Shown: positions 12,359 to 24,368, counted from the first letter of the stretch. The stretch: 64,000 nucleotides of DNA from Oxytricha trifallax (GCA_000711775.1 ARYC01001259.1:1-64000); one strand, 5' to 3'. A program made the numbers and translations. Notes: a model not told the origin generated them from the letters alone.

Positions 12359-13860
12359 TTAAATAATTGTTAAAACCTAAGAGTTTTGGGAAAATTCTAA
12401 ATAAATAATATTTTAAAGATAATTTAAATGGTCAATGTTTCAAAAGTAGCCAAAATATAATCAGAAACTATTTCTTATCATATATAAGATTTACTGAAAA
12501 ATTATTAAAAATAGTTTATTTAAATATAAGCAAAAGATGAAGAGTGCTTTAATAAAATTTATCCCTAGAATTTTATAATGATCAATTACCAGAACATAAC
12601 TTATTTAATTGTCACAAATTATAAATTTAATCAAAGTTAGTTTCACGATTTAGTTTGAACTCAAAAAAGTTATTAGTTTTATAGTTAGTAAAAACGCCTT
12701 TAAACTTCAAATTTATTTAAATAAATATTATTCTTAATATAATATTTTAATAAAGTGTAAATAATTGGGATTAAAATAGTAGCTATATACCTAGAAATCC
12801 AATCTAAACTTTCTTAACCAATTTCAATTTAATTAATATTGAAAAGTTGGAATAAGACAATATTTTAAGTTTTAAATAAAAATCTGGATTTTGATAACTT
12901 TATTAAGTTACATAATTCTTCTTTATAAGATTAATAAAAATTTAAATTTTAAGAATCCTAAATTAATCAGAAAAGTAGAAATGGTTAATAAAGATATTCA
13001 ACAAAATTTTTGTCTTTTCAAAATCCCCTAATTATTTTCTTATAAACATTAAATAAAAAGTTTAAGACTATTGGGAGAAAATATATAATTAATTTACCTT
13101 GAATCCAAAGTTTTTCAAACTTTACTCAATGATAACAAAGCCATTTAATATTTAAAATTAGAAAATTATTTGAAGGTGAAATTTAGTGGAATTTATAAAA
13201 GTTAAAGTCATCTAATTATTATTTTACAGCGAAATGAATGAGTCTAATGTTGGTATCTAATAAAAATGAAATAATTAGGTAATTATAAATTAATTACACT
13301 AATAAAAATAAGGAATAATAAATTTATATTTTGAAGGAATTTAAATTCTAATTACACCATAGATTAGCAACTATTTTTAATGCAAGATAATATTGAATAG
13401 AAACTAATATTTAGATATCTTCAAATTCTTTAAAAAACAATCAATTGAGCATTAAAATATATTAAAGATTTTTTATGAAAAATTTATGTTATTTATATAT
13501 TTTAATCATTAAAATTCATTTTTGCAATTTTACCTGAATATAGATAAATGAAATTTAAAATTGTGATAGAATTTCTGATAAGTTGTGATCAATTGAACAA
13601 AATTCGAACTCTATGAATTTTAAGATTTATAAAGATCAGATATATTAAGGGAGTAGATTCAATCATTAGTTTTCAGCAAATCAACAAGTTTAGATACTTA
13701 AAAAATTCAATGATTTTGTAAGATCTATACACTATAAAATTTATTAAAATTTAAATATAAATATAAAAATAATCAATAATGATTTATAAAATATTTTACA
13801 AAAATAGTTTTGTTTATAATCTGCTCTTTTTCCATAATATTTTATTCCTAATAATTTAAA
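12359..13860. other. AT-rich gap between coding islands
   Basis: No convincing reading frame or repeat; GC is very low throughout. Most simply eliminated sequence between MDSs of the host locus. Confidence 0.4.
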
Positions 13861-13861
13861 T

Positions 13862-14184
13862 TGTTTGGAGTATTTGTATTGTTGAAGTTATAGTTGAGCT
13901 ATTATGGCTACTCTTGTCTTGGAGGATTGTGAAGTTATTTGGGGCGATGTTAATGATTGCCAATGTTTTGTTATTAGTGGTTCTAAATTCTTTGCATTTT
14001 CATTTATTTTTGGTGAGAGAAACGGCATGAAGGGAAGTTAGGACAATTGCCATCTTCCCTGCAAAGTTCCCTGGGTTTCTTCTGCTTTATAATTTGAATA
14101 TCACAACCAAAATTCTAATAAATGCATTTCCAATTTTTAAAACTTTTAGGCGTTATGATGAGCGTTTTGATTTGGAGTTTCCAT
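13862..14184 (-). CDS. Host coding island (candidate first MDS): start plus CCCH finger
   Basis: Minus strand. A possible start at 14184 reads METPNQNAHHNAQKF. After a short AT-rich stretch (intron or IES, about 14080-14140) comes ELCREDGNCPNFPSCRFSH, a clean C-X5-C-X5-C-X3-H zinc finger at 14011-14078. The chain goes on into a Gln/Asn/His-rich tail (NHQQQNIGNHQHRP, then NYNFNNTNTPNN). With the islands at 10.3-12.4 kb this suggests a CCCH/RGG RNA-binding protein gene in linear order on the minus strand. Confidence 0.55.
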
Positions 14185-15575
14185 TCAGATTTTTCACTAA
14201 ATATATTTAAATATCATTGGAAAAATAATATTAAACTTTTAAATTCACGAATATGCTTTTAGAATAATTTCAATAAATTAATTAAATATTTGGTATTAGT
14301 TCAATCATAAATATATAGCATTTTTAATACACTTCCTTCAATCAACGAATAAGAGTGATTAATTATTTAAGCATAAAATTCTTAAATTTAAGGATTTATA
14401 ATTAATTAAAGCTATCCCATAAAAATTTAATTCATCAATTTGCAAATATATTTCAATTTAAAAACAAGAATTAATGTTTTTGTTAAGTTTAATTATTCAG
14501 CTGACCTTGTTTCTTTCTTTCACCATTTAGCAGATAACTACATAATTTATTGGTTTATATATAAGTTTTTGTTCCCATTTATGTTATTGATAATAATATA
14601 ATAATATAACTTTTTAAATGCACTTTTTTATATAATGTACAATTTAAATTAATTTACATATCAAATAAAAATCAACCTTTAGAGAGGGATTCTTATAAAT
14701 CTAAATATTATTGCAAGTGTTAGTTCTCAATAGTGAGAAGTATAATTTATTTAGAAGTAGACCTCATATAATAGGGGTATATAATTTTATTTATTTAGAT
14801 GTTATTAAGGCTTATTTATATTAAAATTTATTAAAAAAACAATTTAATGGATAAAATTGCACAATGTAATGCTCAGTTAGAATTCTGAACATTTTTGACG
14901 ACCTCTTAGAAAATTAAGATTATTTTAAAAAACTGCATACTCTCCTTTTCTTAATATATAAATTTAATTAAGGATAGTTAATCCTAATTAAATTTTGTTA
15001 TTTGTTTTAATACAATTTATTAAATTTATATAATTTAAATTTTATATAGGTTTTCTTTCCTTTATTTTAACTACAAATATCAATTTCTTATTGATTGAAT
15101 AAAATCATTTTTTTTGGAGATAACTCTAAAAAATTATTTTGATAAATAATTGAATAATTCTAATTTCAAAGATTAGTTTATTATTATACTTAGCTTTGTG
15201 TTATTAGTTTTTATTATTAAAATTTAATAAATTTGGCTATTTTTATCTCTAATACTACAAATTTTTTTAAAATATACAATTCTTCTTTTTCCTTTAGGAT
15301 TCTGTTCTTTTCTTCTTCATCTAAATTTAAATAAAATAATAAATTATTTACATTTGATATTCATTGTGATATGCTTATTAATATTTAGTTTATATATAAG
15401 CCTTATTTTATTAGGATCCCTTTTATCTTAATTTGAAGATCTTTTCTATATATTATTGTAAAATCACAATTAATTTGGGAAAATAAATTAAATAAATTAT
15501 TAAAATCATAACAATTATCATCTCAAAAGTTACTTAAAACTCGAAACTAAAGAGGTAGATCCCGCAATTTTAACT
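14185..15575. other. AT-rich DNA without supported genes
   Basis: Low-GC sequence with long T and A runs. Nothing recognisable. Confidence 0.4.
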
Positions 15576-15580
15576 ATATT

Positions 15581-15769
15581 TTACTTTTGGAAAATTAACC
15601 GAATCATCCCTAAGGGGAAATATTTTGACTTTGAGCTAAAGCTCCCGAAAATAGTGATAGAAGTTTTTCTCCCTGGGTGATGAGATAAATTCATTCTTGC
15701 AATAACAACGATCTTTTCTATTTTTAATAAGCTATCCATAGAGCATAAAAAGCCAGGATTTTGTAACAT
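15581..15769 (-). other. Coding-like island, unidentified
   Basis: GC rises to well above background. Two minus-strand frames are open: one starts MLQNPGFLCSMDSLLKIEK, another reads NRKDRCYCKNEFISSPREK. The second carries a Cys-x-Cys pair and a later His but no defined finger. Probably a host MDS; the frame cannot be decided. Confidence 0.3.
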
Positions 15770-16974
15770 TTTTTAAAAACATAGCCTATTAATAATTAAT
15801 TAATTTTATTTTATTTTACTAAATTGAATGCATTCCTACAATGATAATGAAAAAAATAAAATTATTTTTCTTTTAATCTCTTGAATTTGTTTCATTTGAA
15901 TGTAAGTTTTAAATAAATTACAAAACTATTTAATTTCATGTTTATAAACATATTTTTTTCCTGCTAAATTGTAAGCTCAGCAACCGTTTTTTAATATGCT
16001 TTTTAAAATAATAATTATGAATGGAAGTAGATGTACTCTTTTAAAATTATCTATATTGTGAGCAAAATAAATTTATAAATATTCCTAAATTGCTACTTTT
16101 CACTGAAAATTTGAGAATTTAAAATGAAAAGTTAATACTTTATAATTAATTTTATAAATCATATTAACAATAATATGTTATATTCTTTTTAAGACGAAGA
16201 TTTAGGAAGTTCAGTAATATTTAGTGATGAGATTTAATGGTGTTGATCCATCCACTCAGTTTAATAAATTTCACACCCATTTTCAGTTTATTTATATAAA
16301 CTGAAAATATATGTTTTAAAATATTTAAATTTAAATTGATCTTATTTAAATAATGATTAATAAAAATAAATCAAAGTCAATCTGTGGGATTGTAAATTTT
16401 ATAAAATTAAGATTACATTTTGTATGAAACTGATTGATTAAGAGTTAGGTGATAATGTAATCTAAAAACAAATAATTCTTATACTATCAGTAAATAAGTT
16501 CTGATTTGTTCATCAGATAAGATTCTCATTGAGATATTTCTAATAAATTAGAGTTGAAAAGATTATTTTAGATATGATTACTATTATTGAGATCATCATT
16601 ACCTTGCCTTATTCATATTAATTATTTCAATTAAGTTAATATTGGATACGCTGTTGTTATGGAACAATTTATTGAATTAAATTTATTATAGTTAGACTTT
16701 AAACCTAATTTAATAAAACATTTGAAATTATTGGTTTAAGATAGGTAGCTATTTAATACCACAAAAATCAATTTGATTAGATATTTTGGAAATTTTTTTG
16801 GGCATATTTATGATTAAAAAGAAAATACCTATTAATGAAAGGCAAATTATAAATTACTATTTCTTCTTGTGTCGTTTCCATTTTAAGGTGCCACTGCTTT
16901 TAGCTGCTTAGTACAATATTTTTTTTTTATAATACCCGCACAAAATTAAATATTAAAGATTACATTAACTGCAA
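15770..16974. other. AT-rich DNA, one weak GC bump
   Basis: Mostly featureless. A small GC-richer spot at 16859-16915 can be read on the minus strand with a basic end (KWKRHKKK), but support is weak. Confidence 0.3.
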
Positions 16975-17122
16975 GAAAATAAAAGATTCTGGCTGTTATT
17001 ATTGACACTAACACAATTAAGTATTAGCCCCATTGCATTAACCTAGCGAACTGAAATATTATATCTTGAGTTTCCTGCCTGCATATTCTTAAAAGGAAGC
17101 AAAGATATTAAAAGCATCATTA
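16975..17122 (-). other. Coding-like island, unidentified
   Basis: Minus strand open from an ATG near 17122: FKNMQAGNSRYNISVRQ then NAMGLILNCVSVNNNSQN. No family recognised. Candidate MDS. Confidence 0.25.
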
Positions 17123-17291
17123 AGTCCTTACATGTCTATTAGGCTTTAATTTCATTCATATTTTTAATAAATAAGTCGTTGTAAAAGTAGTATGATAGAA
17201 GTAGATATAAAAAAAATCAGTAAAAATGTTTTCTAATCGAAATTTATAATAAGTAATAGATTAATTAATATTAAAACTTGACACATTTAAT

Positions 17292-17475
17292 AAGTATTCT
17301 TAAAGATTAGACGTTGGTGTAACCTGTGCACACTATTAACATGTAAGTGCAAAAATCATATCTTTAATTTTATTAATTAGTGGTCATGCTTTCTAAGACC
17401 ACGGGTGTCACTAGACTGGCGCTTCGCCATTTGACAGAGAGAGGGACCAAAAGACTTGTACCTATGAGGAAACGT
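17292..17475 (+). repeat. Intron/hairpin repeat family, copy 1
   Basis: First of five related copies (others at 17719, 18669, 21525 and 39290). Order: AAGTATTC, a first part reading RRWCNLCTLLT, a GTAAGT...TTAG intron-like stretch of about 38 nt, then TGGTC...GACCA and TGTCA...TGACA stems, the latter enclosing the perfect hairpin TGGCG-CTT-CGCCA. If translated across the intron the second part reads LVMLSKTTGVTRLALRHLTE. The unit could be a small exon pair, a structured RNA, or a mobile repeat. Confidence 0.5.
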
Positions 17476-17718
17476 TTTTTTTATAGATTTTCTTTTTTTT
17501 TCATTACAATATATATTCACATAAAAGTTAATTTAATTTCTACAATCATAAATTTTTCTAATTATTTTGCTTAGATGTACTTTTATGAATTTATATAAGA
17601 TTCATGTTAAGAAATTTATTTATTCATTTTCGCTTTATAAAATGTGAAGAGAATCATAATTTATAATAGGAAAAATATTAAAATAGATAAATATATAAAT
17701 ATCAAAATGGGAAACTTA

Positions 17719-17955
17719 TTATGGTGTTGCTGGAGGCTGCTGGTTGTTCACTAAAATTTGTAAGTTACAAAAAACATATCTAAAAATTATTTATTTCAGC
17801 AATACTTACCAGCAGGAGACAAGGTGCAACTAGATTGAAGACTCAAAAGACTTGGACATAAAATACTAAAAAGAGAAAGAATTAGTCTAATGGTGACATC
17901 TATGAAGGATAATGGATGAATAATAAAAGCTGTTCATAGATACCATTTTTACTTA
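17719..17955 (+). repeat. Intron/hairpin repeat family, copy 2
   Basis: Diverged plus-strand copy. The intron-like part GTAAGTTACAAAAAACATAT...TTTCAG matches copy 5 most closely; after the splice it reads ILTSRRQGATRLKTQKTW, aligned with the GKTTGVTRL region of the other copies. The hairpin stems are not kept here. Confidence 0.45.
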
Positions 17956-18059
17956 AGTTAATCCTAATACTTAATTATATTATCCTTTTTCATTTTAAAT
18001 TAAAGAATTCCCCTTATTTTTCATAAATATTTAATTTTTATATAAAAGATATTTAAAAG

Positions 18060-18245
18060 TCTTCTTGGTTGTATTTAACCTCTCACAAAAAGTCTAAAGA
18101 GCCTAAGAAAGTTTATGAAGAGTTAATTATAACTCCCGTATTTAACTCTACTTACATTCTTCAAGACTTACTATAAAAGTTGCTGCTGTTCATTTAATGC
18201 ATAATCCACCTCTTTTTTAGACTCATCCTGAGTATTTAAAAACAA
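18060..18245 (+). pseudogene. Decayed fragment of TBE transposase
   Basis: Reads SHKKSKEPKKVYEELIITP then VFNSTY, which aligns with the TBE transposase stretch VHKTKDSRREYERLNITPVFN, followed by a trace of the KKLLLYHLMH segment out of frame. The rest of the element is missing. An old, heavily deleted insertion. Confidence 0.6.
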
Positions 18246-18668
18246 GTAAATTAAAGAAAAAAACTATATGTCAAAGAGGTGGAAAAATGAATATATATAA
18301 AGATAGATTCTGACTTAATTAAATTAAAAATTTTGCATTTAATTTGAATATAATTTTCTTTTTTTTCTTACTTTTGATATATAATTCGACTTAGTTTATT
18401 CACTATGAGTAGGCAAGAGCATTTATGTTAATTACAAAAAAATTGATAAGTTTACTTTTAAAAACATATTTTTCAAATAAAGAAAAATAAAATCCTATAA
18501 GTTCTTTGATAAAATATAGATTTTGCAATAATTAAATTTAGTTTTATTGCAATAAACATAAGAAACTTAAAATTATGAAAAATGATATGAAAAATTTAAG
18601 ATTGTAGAAATTAAATTACCATTTATTAGAACACTTTTTATGAATCAAGAAAATTTATCTATATATAC
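18246..18668. other. AT-rich DNA
   Basis: Nothing recognisable between the transposase fragment and repeat copy 3. Confidence 0.4.
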
Positions 18669-18881
18669 ATTTCATCTTCTTCTTCATCATCATCTTCGAA
18701 TTCTTTCATTACTCTATCCCCTATTTCTAAGTGTCACCTGGCGAAGCACCAATCTAGTGACACTTGTGGTCTAACCAGTTAGGACCACTAAAAATTAAAT
18801 ATTAAAGCTCTGGTTTTTGTTACTTACATTTTAAGTGAGTGCACAGCCTCAACTAGCGTTTGATTAATAAGAATACTTATT
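18669..18881 (-). repeat. Intron/hairpin repeat family, copy 3
   Basis: Minus-strand copy. GTAAGTAACAAAAACC...TTTTTAG intron-like stretch of about 40 nt, then GTGGTC/GACCAC, TGTCAC/GTGACA and the enclosed TGGTG-CTT-CGCCA hairpin. Translated across the intron: LRLCTHLK then LVLTGQTTSVTRLVLRQVT. Downstream lies an acidic Glu/Asp run in another frame (FEDDDEEEDEM). Confidence 0.55.
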
Positions 18882-19785
18882 TATGTATTTACTTTTATAT
18901 AATTAATATATAATAATTATAAATTATGAATGACTCCATGAGAGTATCTCTCATAACATAAAAATTTCTTGAATAATATTATATTTAGATATAACTAAGG
19001 GTATCAAAAGATTCATGAAAGGTGTTAATTTATCAATTAAGCAATATGATCAGAGTTTTTCTTAATAAGAGAGAAATACACTAATTGTTTTGTTTCAATG
19101 AATTACTGTTCATAACTATAATATTTGTGTGTAGTTTGTAAAATATTTTGCTTTTGTAATCATCATAAGAATTAAAGCATATTTTATTATTTTAAGGATA
19201 AAATTAGAGAATGTTTTAATAAATTAAAACATTTTAGAGAAGATAATCTGAGATTGCATTCCCATTTCAGTAATAATTAGTCAAAAACAACCGATTAAAA
19301 TCACTTGCCACTTAAACTAATATTCATTAATTAAAATTGATCTTAAAAAACCTAAATTTTATAAAGCAACTCCAATTAGACTCTTCAAATATATACACTA
19401 AAACTTCTAATTAAGGGGGTTCAGAGATTTTATGACTGTAGTTATGAAACAGGGTTCAATTGTGGTTGAATCATTTGTTGCTATTAAAATATCAAATTAA
19501 TAATTCAATTTGAATTAAAAACTGACTTAATGTTTAAATGTTAAGTCAAATCTTAAATTAAGAAGAATTATTTTAATTTTTATTTTAAATAGTTTACTTC
19601 TACTCTTTGCCAATAAAAAAAAACAAAAAATGAAATTTATGATTATTTTTTAAATTTTCTTCAATAGATGTTTATAATCCCAATAATGGGTTTTATAATT
19701 AATGATATTTTTTAAAAGAAAAATTGCCTAAAGTTTAAATCTATCAATTCATAAAATTTAATTAATTATTAGTTCTTTAATGTGA
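18882..19785. other. AT-rich DNA without supported genes
   Basis: No frame or repeat that can be supported. Confidence 0.4.
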
Positions 19786-19789
19786 AGGT

Positions 19790-20185
19790 TGGAATTGCAT
19801 TTGCACCTACTATTCTAATAATAAATTAAATTATAAAATATTGTGGTTAGACTTGTTATTAGATAAGTGGTTGCCATTGTTGCTAGTTATAGAATTGGTT
19901 GTTCATCATCATATTCTGGGGTTGCATCATTTTTTTATATACTTACTGCTGTGGCTGCATGTTCATTCTTGGGAGGCCGTTGGCTCAATAAATATAATTT
20001 AAACTTGGAGTGGGGCTTGAAGTTGAGTGGGGGTAATTTAGTAAGAATCTGGTTGTTTTCCCATGAATGGTTGAATTTTTTATTTATTTTTATGAATTCT
20101 GATGGGTACATATTAAAGATTCTGGCCGATTGGGTGGTAGACTAAAGTTGAGCTGTAGTTTTTGTACTTCTTGTTCTCAAGTGCA
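19790..20185 (-). CDS. Host coding islands (candidate MDSs): Gln/Met/Pro-rich
   Basis: Minus strand. The upstream part reads ENKKYKNYSSTLVYHPIGQN and QPFMGKQPDSYQITPTQLQ; a short AT-rich step near 19990-20010 changes frame; then NGLPRMNMQPQQQ, QPQNMMMNNQFYNQQQWQP. The frame change at an AT-rich junction is what a small IES would give. A low-complexity host protein; function unknown. Confidence 0.5.
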
Positions 20186-20560
20186 ACGCATGTGATAAAC
20201 AAGATTTAAATTTAACATATTAAGTTAATTGTATCTAATTTATGATTATAAATAACAATAGGAAAGTATATATAAATTATTAGATTGATTATAAAATGAT
20301 TTCATTGCAAATAACCATCCAACCTGAGGCAATTACCATTTAATAAATAAAATTAATTATAGATTAATTCAAATTGAAATAAAATATAAATCTAATTTAA
20401 TTATATGTTTTATATTATTTATTTATTAATATTCCTATCACATCATAGTCATAGTATTTATGAATTAAATTCAAATTAAAAGATTAAATGAAAATGATTT
20501 TTATTATTTTATTGAATACTTAAATGACAATAGTATAAAAAGGGTATAAATATATTTAAC

Positions 20561-20659
20561 TATCTACTGGGTCTATAGTTTATCATGAACATAATGAAGT
20601 ATGCGAATGCGCATCCAATTACTAATAAACTTGATACAATGATCTAAATAAAATCTGCA
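20561..20659 (-). CDS. Host coding island: one transmembrane segment
   Basis: Minus strand reads IIVSSLLVIGCAFAYFIMFM followed by INYRPSR, a clear membrane helix with a short positive tail. Flanked by AT-rich DNA; probably one MDS of a small membrane protein. Confidence 0.4.
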
Positions 20660-21104
20660 ATAATTTATGTCTTAATCTTAAAAATATTAAAAAAAACTCA
20701 TCAACATTCTATTATTGAAAAAATAAGATTGTAGCAATCTTTTAATCTTAATGATATAAATCTATAATAAATAGTAACTTTGATTTTAAATAAATATAGA
20801 AAATTTACCATATCATAATTCTATTATTTTTATTGCTCAGTTTTTATTGTAAAATAAGAGCATGGTGAGTAATAAAATGTTATTTCTTATTTTATTTAGC
20901 TTTTAATAGTTTTACTTTAAATAATATGAATAGTTTTGATGTAAAAAATTATTCACTTAGATATTTCGAAATAACAGAATGGTAGCAGATTTTTTAAAAC
21001 CTTAAATATCTAAGTTTTTAAACACCAATAGAATAATATTATGATGTCAAAAAGTTAAAGATTTATTGTCATCGTCTATGAACTCCTTTCTCTTCTTTTT
21101 TTAG
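20660..21104. other. AT-rich DNA
   Basis: No gene seen. Confidence 0.4.
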
Positions 21105-21109
21105 TTAAT

Positions 21110-21405
21110 AACAAAAAATTAGTTCAAGTAGTGTTATAGTGCTCGGTCAAAAGAATAAATGATAAAAAACCAAGAGAAAGAGTTGGAGAGATATTTATGG
21201 CTTTATATGATAATGATTCGATGTCTCAAATAACAAAACAGTATGGAGTTTATACAATAAAAGAAGCTTTTTTTTTACATAAGCTGAATTATAATAATTT
21301 CTATTCATTAACTGATGCTATAAAAGAATTTGAAGCAAAACTGGCTAGTTTACATTTTCAAGCCAATAAATCCTTTTACATAAACTATATTAATGGATAA
21401 AGTAC
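21110..21405 (+). CDS. Unidentified coding region
   Basis: Plus-strand frame open from about 21110 to past 21400 with TAA/TAG as Gln. It reads CSVKRINDKKPRERVGEIF, then from an ATG at 21197 MALYDNDSMSQITKQYGVYT, KEAFFLHKLNYNNFYSLTDA and FEAKLASLHFQANKSFY. Charged and amphipathic composition suggests real protein. No family recognised; could be an MDS or a decayed gene. Confidence 0.35.
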
Positions 21406-21524
21406 TAAAATTAGTTTATTTAATTATTATACTTCGAATTTCTCAGTAATCATGATTTATAATTTGAAAAATATAGTGAATTAATAATTTAATTTGATTT
21501 GATCAGAATACTTATTATAATTAA

Positions 21525-21775
21525 CAAAAATGGAAATATCTAAAAAAACATCTTGTCTTCTTCATCATCGTCATCGTCCTCATCTTCATGCATTTTTACA
21601 GTTTCTTTTTCCCCTCTCTGTGTGTCCCTGCGAAGCACCGACCTTGTGGCACCAGAAGTCTTACCAGGTAGGACCACTATACAAAAAAAAATTTAAGATA
21701 TACTTTTTGTAACTTACATTTTATGTGAGTGCTGTTGGTCCACCAGCTTCTGATCTATACGAATACTTTTTAATA
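21525..21775 (-). repeat. Intron/hairpin repeat family, copy 4
   Basis: Minus-strand copy with GTAAGTTACAAAAAG...TATAG intron-like stretch (about 38 nt). The first part reads RSWWTNSTHIK, the second LVLPGKTSGATRSVLRRDTQ, and the frame runs on into an acidic block (MHEDEDDDDDEEDKM). The GGTGC-TT-CGC core is kept. The distal end (about 21525-21540) matches the distal end of copy 5. Confidence 0.55.
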
Positions 21776-22021
21776 TATTAAGTTTTTGATTAAAATTATT
21801 AATTTCCTATTATAAATCATAAATATAAAAAGACTAATTCTAATTTCAAAATAAAATGTTGGTTATAAGTTTTGATGTTATTCTTAATGTATGTAAATTA
21901 ATAATAAAGACTTAAAAAGAGTATAAATCGAATAACTTTTCCATATTTACTTTATTAATAACGAGTATATTAATTAATTCTTCTTATTCTTTGAATCTTA
22001 CTTATTTAACATTTTATTTAT

Positions 22022-22474
22022 ATTATTGTTAAAGTATAATTGAATCGGGGAAATTGCAAAAATAAATTAATATTTAAATTCTAATAAATGTTAACTACCA
22101 TATATTAGACAGGTTTATAGATTGAATTTGATTAGTGTGACTTACCATTAAATGATTGAGCATCCTGGCTACTTTGGCTTCCAGTTTGATTCGAACAAGA
22201 ATTATTAGAAAGCTATTTGACACATTTGACACATAAATAACCTAATATCTCCAGTGTATTATAGGGTAATTTGACAGATTTGACACATTTGACAGAAGGT
22301 TTATGTTAAATAGCCTAATTCCTTCTCTATAACATTTATTTAAAAGCTAATATGATTTAATTTAATATATTAAAGTGTTTACTGAAAATTGACACATTTG
22401 ACACCTGTCAAATCAAATTTCGTGTATTAATGACTTTTGGAATTCATTAAACCATTATAATAGTTTAAATATTA
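22022..22474. repeat. Left 453-bp terminal inverted repeat with iteron-like TTTGACACA motifs
   Basis: Starts ATTATTGTTAAAGTATAATT. Contains clustered copies of TTTGACA(C/G)A on a 9-bp spacing at about 22214-22233, 22269-22295 and 22388-22413, the last facing a TGTCAAAT copy. Direct repeats of this sort are typical Rep-protein binding sites. Confidence 0.7.
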
Positions 22475-22499
22475 AAACTAATGGAGAAGAAACTATTTA

Positions 22500-23171
22500 T
22501 GAAAGAGATTCATATAGAATGAGAGAAACATTTGATACTTTTGATGAACTTTAGAATAACTCATTTTTACGAGGCTGACTATCCATATGGCCCCGAAAAC
22601 TCTGAACAGATCATTCAAAAACTTAGTTGGAAGAGTGGTGATATGCTGAAGCGCTGGATGCCTTGAACAAAGTCATTATCACAAAGGAAAATACAAAGAA
22701 ATGCTGTGTCTGGTTGTATGGGAGAGCAGATACAGGTAGAACTACAATTGTACACATGCTAAAATAGATATTTACTTGCGATATACTACAAGAGGGCTAG
22801 TCTCACTTTAAGCTATAGGTAATACCAATCAAATTCTAGCCATATATAGTATTAATGGATGAGATGAATGACAGACATTTTTTTTGGATGCGACAGAGTT
22901 GCCAAGATGAAAAGGCTTCTAGGAGGTTAGGTATATTCAACTAAAGCAAAATACGGAGAAGTTGCCTTAGAATATTTAGATTCTACAGTAGTGATAACAA
23001 CGAATACGATTCCTTTGAAAAAGCTAAAAAAAGATCGATAAAGAAGCATTTCAGTCTAGGTGCTATTTAATAGATCTAAGCAAGGTCATAAGGCATGAAG
23101 ACAGACGTGTCCCATTTAGCGATATTCAATTAGCTAAATACTTTATGACACGACTTGAGGACAAGAGAACC
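22500..23171 (+). pseudogene. Rep-like SF3 helicase gene fossil
   Basis: Replication-initiator type ATPase. Visible parts, in order: Walker A in WLYGRADTGRTTIV (about 22710-22755), Walker B in YIVLMDEM (about 22840-22870), and motif C in VVITTNTIPLKKL (about 22990-23025), the set that defines superfamily 3 helicases of CRESS-DNA Rep proteins. No convincing N-terminal HUH endonuclease is seen. The gene is broken at several points and is also interrupted by the TBE insertion at its 3' side. Kinship to a particular virus or plasmid family is not resolved. Confidence 0.65.
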
Positions 23172-23174
23172 ATT

Positions 23175-23283
23175 CCAAAACCCCAAAAACCCTTCAGTAG
23201 TTTGATTGAGTTTTTGATTGATATAAGTAGACTATTTAAACATACTTTATTAGGGTTTTAATAGGGTTATGTAGGGGTTTTGG
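23175..23283. repeat. TBE B left terminal inverted repeat
   Basis: CCAAAACCCCAAAAACCC, then TTCAGTAGTTTGATTGAG and the 3' AGGGTTTTAATAGGGTT part; pairs with 27766-27894. The telomere-type part is shorter by one unit than at the right end. Confidence 0.8.
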
Positions 23284-23312
23284 GTTTAAATATTAGTAAT
23301 TTAAGTGAGTAT

Positions 23313-24362
23313 ATGCGAGGTTTGGGGTCTGTTTATGACAGTGAGTATATAGATTTACTATTTAAGTTGCGATATGGTTGTAATGATTATGGTGATCAAC
23401 TCAGACCTATACTTAATTATACATCTATAGCAAGGCTGCTCCATAAATCCCCTGCTACTGTTAGGTCTCACTGTCTTTTAGCAAAGATTTTAAAGAGATA
23501 ACAACTTTCTTCTAAGCCTAAAATACCTTTAAAATTTTAGTAGCATCATATCGATTATCTTTTTAACGATAAGACTCTTAAATACTGGCTCATTTCTCTC
23601 TGGCTTAGAGAGCAGTGATATTCCATCGGCATTTTCCTCAGTTTCACATCTCTGCATAATCCATAGCTAATATCTATAAAAAGAATGGTATATCTTACAA
23701 GACAGTCAATAGCATTAAGAGAGTGATTGACTTTATAATGTTCCATATTATTAGGATAATTTAAATTATATATTTGATTAAATGCATAGGGCTTAAGAGC
23801 ATAATATAAAGTTCATACACGCTGATGAGGCTGTATTCACGTTTAATACGTTTATATCGAAGTCTTGGTATAAGAGGTACAGCAATATAGAAGTTTATGA
23901 TCAAAAGATTAAGGTATAAACTCATGCAATCCTTGGTGGAATCAGCGAATACAGTGGGCTAGAGACTTATGCTATCCACCCTCGCTCTATTAAGACTGAA
24001 TAATATATTAAATTCTTGCAATAGCTCAGAGATAAGGATGCAGACTTAGAGATCATTCTCTTTGTAGATAATTTATCAGTTCATAAAACTAAAGACTCAA
24101 GGAGAGAATATGAAAGGTTAAATATAACACCTGTATTTAATGGTCCTGATAGCCCTCGGTTCAATGGAATTGAACTATATTGAGGCCTATTAAAAGGCCA
24201 CTACAAGAAGCTTCTGCTCTATCATTTGATGCACGATCTGAAAATAGATACAGTCGATTTTATTATAAGTGCTGCTAAAGAGTCAATGATGATAAACCTA
24301 AAGTGTGCGCTAGAGAAGGAAGATTTTGTGTTTATAAATAAGTTTTAGATTTAAACGAATGA
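23313..24362 (+). CDS. TBE 42-kDa DDE transposase (copy B), broken
   Basis: ATG at 23313 (MRGLGSVYDSEYIDLLFKL). Helix-turn-helix with ATVRSHCLL; first catalytic Asp in FIHADEAVFTFN; second in ILFVDNLSVHKTK; third acidic residue in FNGIEL. Relative to copies A and C there is a frameshift after about residue 65, others between 23600 and 23800, a TGA in place of the Trp codon right after the third catalytic residue, and a frame change near the C-terminus. From about 23815 to 24200 the catalytic core is one open frame. The end (24362) is 6 bp from the end of the opposing 22-kDa gene. Confidence 0.85.
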
Positions 24363-24368
24363 ATAATC

